Shown: positions 57,585 through 64,000 of the stretch, one piece after another
Position numbering within the stretch: the first letter of the stretch is position 1
Layout of the letters: each line of letters starts with the position of its first letter
DNA from: Sergeia podlipaevii
Taxonomy: Eukaryota; Euglenozoa; Kinetoplastea; Trypanosomatida; Trypanosomatidae
Direction: 5' to 3'
Length of the DNA stretch: 64,000 nt
NCBI GenBank assembly: GCA_030849805.1
Contig: JASANZ010002275.1
Span: 124,001 to 188,000 of the forward strand
The notes under the pieces: generated by a model
Databases searched by the model: none
What the model saw: only the letters and a program-made list of their open reading frames with translations
Told to the model about the DNA's origin: nothing
Made by a program: the position numbers and the translations under genes

Positions 57585-58345
57585 TTTTTATCTGCTGCAT
57601 TCGATTTGCTCTTCTCCTTTCTTTGTCGTTTATCAGCTATTTTTTTCGTGTGCTGTGGATGCTCGCCTTTTGTGGTCTTTGTCACATATCCGTGTATCAT
57701 AAATAGCAAATCAGATCATTATAATCTTCTTTTTTCACTCAATTCTGTCGCGGCTGGCTTCTCTGAGCTTAATCTAAGACTGCAGTGCTTTTTTTTTTCT
57801 TTTTTTTTGCCCCTTAGCCATCTGTTGATGAGATGCTTTGCTACGAACTATATAATCTTCATTCCCCCCCCCCTCCCTCCCCTCTTCTCCGACATCGATG
57901 GTGTATCTCCTAATGCATACAATTGTTTTGTTTTCTTGTAGCGCGCGACCAATAGCTTTAAAAGGTGGATCACGTGATAAAGCATTTTTTTTAGTTTGTG
58001 CTTGTAGTAGAACGCAAGCACACATACGCACATATTTTTTTTCTTTGAGTTTTATTTCTGGCACATCAAGGAATTTTGTTTCAAGTTTTTGCTCACTAAA
58101 AAAAAAGCATTGAAGTTTATTCTAAACTGTTTATATGTAATAGAGGTTCGCAATTGCATTGCTAGTGCCACCCATTTATCTTCCTTTTTTTGCGCTTTGA
58201 GCTGCTGAGTGGTAATTTTTAACTTGTGTTTCGCTCTAGCTATTGGTATATTTTTTTTTATTTTTTACTTTACGTTTCGTGTGTGCTTCTTTTTATTGCT
58301 ATTATTATTATCATTATTATTATTTTGCATACATACACAGTCATT
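57585..58345 (+). promoter_or_regulatory. Intergenic region with acceptor at 58238
   Basis: T-rich spacer with a poly-C/CT tract near 57864-57890 and a pyrimidine tract ending at AG 58238-58239. The ~100 nt that follow (T-rich, with TTA/ATT repeats) have no ATG before 58346. Confidence 0.55.
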
Positions 58346-59629
58346 ATGAGGAAAACACAGGCTTTAGTGGCTCTTCTTGCCATTATTGTCTACGCGACCA
58401 TTCCCCCTGTGGCTACACTGGAGCGGTGTCGCGCCTTGGATGCACTTAACGGTCTCAACTACTACCTTTTTTCCCTCAATAGCGAGGCCTATTACACCAC
58501 AGACGAGTACTTCTGTGCATCGAATGCCCCCGCACAGTACCGCTGCAAGTGTGGCTTTGGCTCACACTGTAAGTTCAAGTCAGATCCCTGGGGACGCGAT
58601 ATGGGTGTGTGCGGGTGCTGTCCTTCATGGATGATCGGTATCTTGGCATCGTACGCCGTCATTATTGTGCTGGCCCTCCTTGTTTTATTCTACAGCTACT
58701 TCTGCATGGGTAAGTGGTGGTGTGATGGATACCCTAAACCACCGAATATCATTATGCCACGCCGTGGACCCCCTATCACGGCATCGCGCTACTCTTCCAT
58801 CCCACCTAACATGTTCCGCGGGTACCGCTCAGCAGACTTTGTCAACATTGTGGAGAGACGGCGTCACAACACAAACAATGCAGCTAGTTCTGCTGACAAC
58901 AACAATAACAGTAGTAGTAGTAGTAGTAGTAGTAGTAGCAGTAACAACGATAATGGAAGTAATGCCAGTACTACTACTCAAGACCACGCGCATACTGACG
59001 CTGCCACACCCGCCGCTGCCGCCGTTTCTTTGTCCTTTGAAGATCAACAGCAAGAATCCCACCTGGAAAACTCATTGGATGGGAACGCCAGTCACAGCCT
59101 TAGCCACTCTAGCACATCAGAGAGCCAGGAGGATGCCGACAATGTGTCTACTTTAACAGGCTCTCAGCGCCGTCTCTCGCGTGCCCCGGCGAGAAACTCC
59201 CCCTTCCGTGCGATTGCGCGTAGAACGGCAACAGCAGCCGGTGGCATGCGCTTTCAAAGCGAGTCGAATGCGCTCGATGACAGCGGTGCAGTTTTTGCAA
59301 GTTCACAGTCGGAACAAAGGTCCATCTTTGGAGGCGAATGCTCAGGTGCAGAGCAGTTTGGCAAGAGAGATCAGAAAATGAAGTCACTGGGTAGAGGTGG
59401 CCCTTCAATCACGCAGCTGGTTGTGCGGATGTCCCATGGCAGCAAAGACTCAGATGACGGTGATCCACTTGATCTTGTATATCCTGAGGTAAACCCCGTA
59501 GGGGGCATGCCTCCTCCTCGGCTCTCAAAGGACCCAGGAGTAGCGCAGGAGACGAAGCAGCGTGGCAACTTCAACGAGGACAACGACAGGGGGGGTACAG
59601 CTGCTTTTCCGCCTGAAGTAAATGATTGA
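58346..59629 (+). CDS. Type I membrane protein with small Cys-rich ectodomain
   Basis: Predicted 427 aa. ATG 58346 is the first ATG after the acceptor at 58239; the frame continues upstream through non-ATG codons of T/A-rich leader. A signal peptide is clear (MRKTQALVALLAIIVYATIP, likely cut near residue 24). The ectodomain of ~70 residues has eight Cys (C28, C57, C67, C69, C75, C89, C91, C92), enough for four disulfides. One membrane helix (about 96-119, IGILASYAVIIVLALLVLFY) is followed by two Cys (C120, C126) that could be palmitoylated. The cytosolic tail of ~300 residues is low complexity (Ser, Asn, Gln), starting with a Pro/Arg-rich segment, and contains a microsatellite-encoded Ser tract. 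Family not recognised; a surface, endosomal or flagellar-pocket protein is likely. Confidence 0.75.
   Translation: MRKTQALVALLAIIVYATIPPVATLERCRALDALNGLNYYLFSLNSEAYYTTDEYFCASNAPAQYRCKCGFGSHCKFKSDPWGRDMGVCGCCPSWMIGILASYAVIIVLALLVLFYSYFCMGKWWCDGYPKPPNIIMPRRGPPITASRYSSIPPNMFRGYRSADFVNIVERRRHNTNNAASSADNNNNSSSSSSSSSSSNNDNGSNASTTTQDHAHTDAATPAAAAVSLSFEDQQQESHLENSLDGNASHSLSHSSTSESQEDADNVSTLTGSQRRLSRAPARNSPFRAIARRTATAAGGMRFQSESNALDDSGAVFASSQSEQRSIFGGECSGAEQFGKRDQKMKSLGRGGPSITQLVVRMSHGSKDSDDGDPLDLVYPEVNPVGGMPPPRLSKDPGVAQETKQRGNFNEDNDRGGTAAFPPEVND
58910..58936 (+). repeat. (AGT)9 coding microsatellite (poly-Ser)
   Basis: Nine perfect AGT units within the cytosolic tail of the type I membrane protein, followed by AGC AGT, encoding eleven consecutive Ser between Asn-rich stretches. 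Likely length-polymorphic. Confidence 0.9.
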
Positions 59630-61064
59630 ACCCCATTTGCAAGCAGTCTCCAAACACCCAACGCCCACGTCCCCCTCGCGCTAAGGCGGAATACTCACCT
59701 ATTGGATGGCAGTGGCAGCAGTCATGGCGGCACTGCACTGGAGGCCGAGCACACACACACACACACACAACACTACCCAGGTGGATATTGTGAAGTGAAT
59801 ACGGATCTGTCCACATCAGTTGAAAGGTACTTTACCTTGCATCTATCGAGGTAGCTGATGGGAGGTAATGAAGAAGATATATGAGGAACGGTCCATTTGC
59901 AACGAGGGCTGCAAGATGTGCGAGATCTCTATATCATCAATTTTACATGAAGACGTTACTTTAATTTATTGTTATTGCTTGCATGTTTAGACGGCGGTGG
60001 AATATATATATTATTGTTGATGTTATGTTGCGCTATGAGCTTTTTGTCCATCCCACGTTTTTTGTACGTACATACACCCAGCGGTGTAAGTAAACACAAA
60101 CCATTATGCACGTGTACATAAGCTTCGGCGATGGCGATTATTGATGAAAAAATGCGAGTCCGTATGTGACACGCTTATGAGGCAACTTGCAACGATGTGA
60201 AATAGGGGTTAGTAGCCCCAACATGTGTAAAAAAAAATGAAATAGGCTTTCTCTCCATCTCTCTCTCTGGCCATAATACGTCATGACGAATACGTTTGGC
60301 AATCGGGTGCTTGTAAAAGCGTGTGTGTGTGTGTGTGTGCTTCTGATCACGCGGTGAGTTTTTTTAGCGTACAGGTTCTCTTGATCTTGTTGCCTATACA
60401 GTGATGAGACACGCAGATATTATGTTTTTTTTTTCTGTATACCTTGACTACAGTGTGAACAATAGTGTATGCATTTCCCCTGTTTCTTTTTTTCCTTATG
60501 CACATATACACAATCTCTACACATAGCAGCGCTATTTGCTGTTTGAGTGTATTTACTACTGATTTTATCTTTTGGAGGATAGTCGCATCCCTGTTGAACG
60601 TAAAGGAAAAAAAACTACTTTAGTTTCCTGTAAATGATGAGGCATTATTTTCTTTTTTTTCTTGTTTTCTTCTGTGATCGCATTGTTGGTATGATCACTT
60701 TAGCTTTTTGAGGGATGCTACATTTTTTTTTCGTTTATTCGCTAATGTTTGCCTTTTTTTTCTAATCATATATTGAGTGCTGAGGAATACAAAAGGATTT
60801 GTTTTTGCCTAAGCATAATCATTGCTATTCGTCTGTGTTTGAAAGACAGCGGTTTGTTCTTTATTTATAGTGGAATGGGAGCTTATATATATTTTACATA
60901 GAAAGCAACGTTCTTCAATTTTAATAGGTTTACCTTATCTTCTTTCTCTATCATTCTCTTTTCTTTTAATCTGTATAAGATTTAATCTTTGCGCAATAAA
61001 GATAGTCATCTATTTATCAGTCTTTTTATTTAGTTTGCGTTGGGTGTACTTACTCTTTTTCATA

Positions 61065-61098
<34 letters not shown>

Positions 61099-61122
61099 GC
61101 CATTGAGTTCAGCCGGTACAAA
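59630..61122 (+). promoter_or_regulatory. 1.5 kb intergenic region
   Basis: The longest spacer in the window. It holds a (CA)n repeat at about 59752-59769, a (GT)n repeat near 60319-60339, several poly-T runs, and an (ATT)11 repeat just before the next gene. AGs at 61106-61107 and 61111-61112 are the nearest acceptors to ATG 61123. I see no tRNA-like or protein-like segment. Confidence 0.5.
61066..61098 (+). repeat. (ATT)11 microsatellite
   Basis: Perfect trinucleotide repeat 24 nt upstream of the coiled-coil gene, sitting where the pyrimidine-rich splice signal would be. Confidence 0.9.
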
Positions 61123-62871
61123 ATGTCTACACCGAAGGATTCTGTTCTAAATCGAGTCTACGACAACACCGACCGTTTAGCCGATGTTATTTTTGAGAAT
61201 GAGTCTCTTAAAATTGAAGTGCAAACACTACAGGAAGAACTCAACAGTAGTGGGATAGCTGAAATGAGAGTACTCAGGGAGGAGAACAGACGTCTAAATC
61301 TTGAGGTCAGTGAACTTCGTGTTCAAGCGGAAGAGAAGGCAAAGCAACTGGAAACTTTTCAAAACTCCAGTACACAGCTCACTACCATTGATAGTGCACT
61401 TCAGCGACTTCTTGTGCAGCTTCAGGAGCAACGCGCTGAACTCAGCGATATGAAACAGGCTACGAGTGATAAGGAAAGCCGCATCATAGAGCTTACCCTA
61501 AAGCTTGAACAAGCGGAACGACTCTCGGAGGAACGGAAGCGACGCATTGAACAGTACAACGATCAGTTTCACACTCAAACGGAGCAAAGCGCGCAGGACA
61601 AGGCCGGCTGGGAAACTGAGCGTCAAGCACTCTCAGCGCAGGTTCAGCAGCTTCAAGACTCGTTCCAGACGGTGGAAGCTCAGGTATCCAGCGCCACCAC
61701 ACGCGCCACCACTGCTGAGAAGGAACTACTGCAACTCAAGGAAGAAAACGCCGCCAACTCTAGAGCGCGGAACAATGGACAAAGCGCGCAGGCGGACGAG
61801 ATTGTCCAACTGCGGGAGCAGGCAGTGCAGCTACAGCAGCAGCGCAATACGCTCGAGGAACGCGTCGCGGCGGTGACTGCCGAGCTAACATCCCTTAAAA
61901 CTGAGCACCATCGTTTGCAACAGGAGAAGGATGAGGCTGTGTCAAAGGCCTTGGCTGCAACCCCTGCCCCTCCTTCTCCCTCTCCTCCGGCACAGGTACT
62001 TGACACGTACGCGCCACAAGTGCAGGCCTACGTCGCACAGAGAGTACGAGAGGCCACTGAAAGTCAAGAGGCACGTCTTCGGGAACAAACTGAGAAGAAT
62101 AGGGAGTTGATGTCACGCATGTCGCTCGTACAGATGGAGTGCGAAGCTGCCATGAAGAAAACTGGACTAACGAAGCGCGATCTAGATGTGGTCAACGAAC
62201 GGGTTGAATACGCCAGCAAGCGCAACAACGCCAGAGATTCTATTCAGCGTCGCGTGGAGAATCTTATGCAGAATGCAACACTCACCAAAGAAGATATTAG
62301 CCTGTTTGTTCAGGAGGTGTTTGATTATCAAGAGCGAGTGGAGCAAGACACGAGTACGCAGATACTCATTCTTGAGATGCAAGCTGAGGAGCGAGAGAAG
62401 GTTCTGCGGTGGAATGCGAAGCGGCTTCAAAGCGAGAATGAATCTCTCATGAAGCAGCTCCAGGTCCACCTGTTTTCCACCCGCGAGACCTCTGAGAGCG
62501 GCGGCGGCGGCGCCACATCCCCGCGGCGCTCTCCCCTCACTGGTGCTGCCATCGCAGCACCTGCTAACCCGAATGGTGCTCCAACACCTCCTCGGCTTAT
62601 CAGTAGCAATGCGATTGGTAACCCCAATGCTCGTAACGGTCACTGGACACCTGATACGGATGCTGCACCACATCATACACGCCATTACGCCGATCCCAAT
62701 AGCAGCGGCGCTAACGCGATGGGCATGCCACCGCAGAAACCGCATAGACCACCCATGCAGCCAACGGACAGTCGACTTGTGATCGTAGACTGCCCCTCTT
62801 GCACTTATAGGCAACCTTATGGAAACGGCAAGTGCGAGATTTGTGAAGTGGCGCTCGTGTTACCTCCTTGA
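61123..62871 (+). CDS. Coiled-coil protein with C-terminal RanBP2/NZF-like zinc finger
   Basis: Predicted 582 aa. Residues ~15-290 are nearly continuous coiled coil (FENESLKIEVQTLQEELNSS; QLQQQRNTLEERVAAVTAEL), rich in Gln and Glu. A Pro-rich break (PAPPSPSPPA, ~280) is followed by a second helical part (~290-455). A low-complexity linker (460-555) leads to a terminal finger, C-P-S-C-x10-C-x2-C (CPSCTYRQPYGNGKCEIC), within 20 residues of the end. The spacing C-x2-C-x10-C-x2-C and the internal Asn fit the RanBP2/NZF class, which often binds ubiquitin or RNA. The Trp usual before the first Cys is absent. A long homodimeric rod ending in a ubiquitin-binding finger is a familiar adaptor design, but the ligand is not known here. 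Confidence 0.75.
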   Translation: MSTPKDSVLNRVYDNTDRLADVIFENESLKIEVQTLQEELNSSGIAEMRVLREENRRLNLEVSELRVQAEEKAKQLETFQNSSTQLTTIDSALQRLLVQLQEQRAELSDMKQATSDKESRIIELTLKLEQAERLSEERKRRIEQYNDQFHTQTEQSAQDKAGWETERQALSAQVQQLQDSFQTVEAQVSSATTRATTAEKELLQLKEENAANSRARNNGQSAQADEIVQLREQAVQLQQQRNTLEERVAAVTAELTSLKTEHHRLQQEKDEAVSKALAATPAPPSPSPPAQVLDTYAPQVQAYVAQRVREATESQEARLREQTEKNRELMSRMSLVQMECEAAMKKTGLTKRDLDVVNERVEYASKRNNARDSIQRRVENLMQNATLTKEDISLFVQEVFDYQERVEQDTSTQILILEMQAEEREKVLRWNAKRLQSENESLMKQLQVHLFSTRETSESGGGGATSPRRSPLTGAAIAAPANPNGAPTPPRLISSNAIGNPNARNGHWTPDTDAAPHHTRHYADPNSSGANAMGMPPQKPHRPPMQPTDSRLVIVDCPSCTYRQPYGNGKCEICEVALVLPP

Positions 62872-63619
62872 GCTAGTAATTAGCGGCATCGACATGCTTT
62901 CACATATCAATAGGTAGAAAAAGAGTGAAAGAATTGAAACCTGTAGAAAATAAGCAGCGGCTCTCCCACTCAGCAAGATTTGTACTAGAGGAATGTATTT
63001 TTCTATCAGTTCATTTCTATATTTAGTGGTACCTTTCTCTTTCCCTCTTTTTTTCACTCTTTCCTACCTTTCATCTTTTTTGCTATTGTGCCCTTTTGCT
63101 TTTGTTGTTTTTTTTTCTTTGTGCTTGTGTAAGCGGTGATTCCACTTCCCCCAGTTCTATCTAATTTTTCGTGGTTATGCTTTTCATTTGGCGCCTTGCT
63201 GGATTGCCGTAGCAATACGAATATATATATTTTTTTACTTTTTTTTTTGCGTCTGTTCTTTCTTCGTTTTTTGTTGTTGTTTTCTTTTTGCGTGTGTGCA
63301 ATTTTTGATCGAAACACTAACGCCTATCTGGATATGCAATAGGGTGTCTCTTCCTCCCCCCCCCCCACCCCTGTTTTACGATGATTATATTTTTCATGTT
63401 GCTTTCTTATACGTTCTTCTTTCTTTTTGGTATTTCTCGCTTCTTCAACTTTTCTTGTCCCATTCTCCTTGTTCTTTATTACAATTATTTTATTTATACA
63501 CACACGCCTACGCACCTCTATATATGCACAAATAGAAAAAGCTATATCTCCTTTGTGCGCTTCTTAGAAAACACTCTCTTTTCTTCCTTTTCCTCTCAAT
63601 TTAAGTACACTTCATCATC
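62872..63619 (+). promoter_or_regulatory. Intergenic region with acceptor at 63604
   Basis: Strongly T/C-rich spacer with a poly-C run near 63356-63366 and a long pyrimidine tract ending at AG 63604-63605, 14 nt before ATG 63620. This is one of the longest pyrimidine tracts in the window. The gene after it has a codon bias typical of high expression. Confidence 0.6.
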
Positions 63620-64000
63620 ATGGAGCTTATGGACCGCCCTCTCTCCGATTACATCAAGGAGCAGAAGATTGACAAAGAGCTGCACAAGCGTGGCCGCGGT
63701 GGCGCTGGTGAGAAGAAGAGGGAAGGCGGTCACCGTCGTAGCAACAACAATGGCAACAACAACAACAACAACCGCGGCGGAAACCGCAACGACAGCAAGA
63801 ACAGCGGCAGGAGGAACAACAACAACGGCAACAACAGTCGCTCCGAAGGTGGTCGCCGTCGCTTCCGCACTGACCGCCGCATTGGTGACAGCCGCCCCAC
63901 CACCAGTCGTTTCCGCAGCCGCGGTGGCAACAACAACAACAACAACAACAATAACGGTGGTAGCCGTGGTGGATCAAGGCGCGCCGATGATGCCGACCGC
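63620..64000 (+). CDS. Asn/Arg/Gly-rich RNA-binding-type protein, 5' part (cut by window end)
   Basis: The frame is open from ATG 63620 to the window end (127 codons, no stop). The start follows a strong pyrimidine tract and AG by 14 nt. The N-terminus MELMDRPLSDYIKEQKIDKE resembles the short UAP56-binding motif of ALY/REF mRNA export adaptors (hydrophobic-Asp-x-x-Leu-x-x-Ile-Ile/Tyr-Lys). The rest alternates poly-Asn runs (six and nine Asn) with Arg/Gly-rich segments (RGGNR, GGRRRFRTDRR, RSRGG), as in RGG-type RNA-binding proteins. Codons are strongly biased to CGC, GGC, AAG and AAC, unlike most neighbours, which suggests high expression. An RRM could lie beyond the window edge. The export-adaptor idea rests on one short motif. 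Confidence 0.7.
   Translation, partial: MELMDRPLSDYIKEQKIDKELHKRGRGGAGEKKREGGHRRSNNNGNNNNNNRGGNRNDSKNSGRRNNNNGNNSRSEGGRRRFRTDRRIGDSRPTTSRFRSRGGNNNNNNNNNGGSRGGSRRADDADR

Noticed and set aside
58226..58345. Hydrophobic N-terminal extension of the type I membrane protein
   Set aside because: It starts at a non-ATG codon, is coded by T/A repeats of the leader, and would add a spurious Ile-rich membrane segment before the real signal peptide.
61066..61098. Possible structured RNA or origin at the ATT repeat
   Set aside because: A simple trinucleotide repeat explains it; no stem or conserved box was seen.
63654..63977. Cys-rich minus-strand frame at the right edge
   Set aside because: Its Cys runs are the antisense of Gly/Arg/Asn codons in the RGG-type gene, which has the correct start context on the plus strand.

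Overview
The window looks like nuclear DNA of a kinetoplastid protist, most likely a trypanosomatid. All 21 protein genes and one broken gene lie on the plus strand with no strand switch. None shows an intron. Almost every start codon is preceded within a few tens to about 200 bases by a polypyrimidine tract and an AG, as expected when mRNAs are made by spliced-leader trans-splicing from one long polycistronic unit. The gene for a mitochondrial REH2-type RNA helicase (kinetoplast RNA editing) supports this strongly. Genus cannot be fixed from the sequence. Coding regions are of balanced GC with many low-complexity insertions (Gln, Ser, Asn, Ala). Gaps are T-rich, 0.4-1.5 kb, and full of homopolymers and dinucleotide repeats.

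Layout, left to right: a MAEA/Gid9-like subunit of a CTLH (GID) ubiquitin ligase (45-2237, perhaps cut by the window edge); a large Sfi1-like centrin-repeat protein (2888-7306); an unknown protein with a mitochondrial-type N-terminus (8044-10506); an unknown coiled-coil protein with an internal duplication (11605-15483); an OsmC-like mitochondrial candidate (16109-17137); a leucine-rich-repeat protein with a predicted myristoyl/palmitoyl N-terminus (17923-20211); an unknown protein (21682-22932); a family A DNA polymerase of PolQ/PolN type (23563-26973); an FCP/SCP-type phosphatase (27617-28726); two small unknown proteins (29439-30718); a frameshifted EXD2-like 3'-5' exonuclease relic (31233-32498) followed by an intact paralogue with an extra CCCH zinc finger (32991-34751); a very large protein with three degenerate class III cyclase-like domains (35173-40152); an inositol polyphosphate 5-phosphatase (41273-43789); an F-box protein (44545-46491); a single-pass membrane protein (47273-47989); the REH2-like helicase with six dsRBD-like repeats (48682-55164); an unknown protein (55725-57584); a Cys-rich type I membrane protein (58346-59629); a coiled-coil protein ending in a RanBP2/NZF-like zinc finger (61123-62871); and the 5' part of an Asn/RGG-rich RNA-binding-type protein (63620 to the window end).

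The genes do not form a functional operon. In this lineage neighbours share transcription, not pathway. Themes that recur are ubiquitin ligase parts (Gid9-like, F-box), nucleic-acid enzymes (polymerase, exonucleases, helicase) and phosphoinositide or cyclase-like signalling. Several start codons were moved downstream to the first ATG after the probable splice acceptor (2888, 17923, 29439, 44545, 48682, 58346). I recognised no tRNA, rRNA, CRISPR or transposable element. The best leads are the tandem EXD2-like pair, the triple cyclase-like protein, and the acylated LRR protein.
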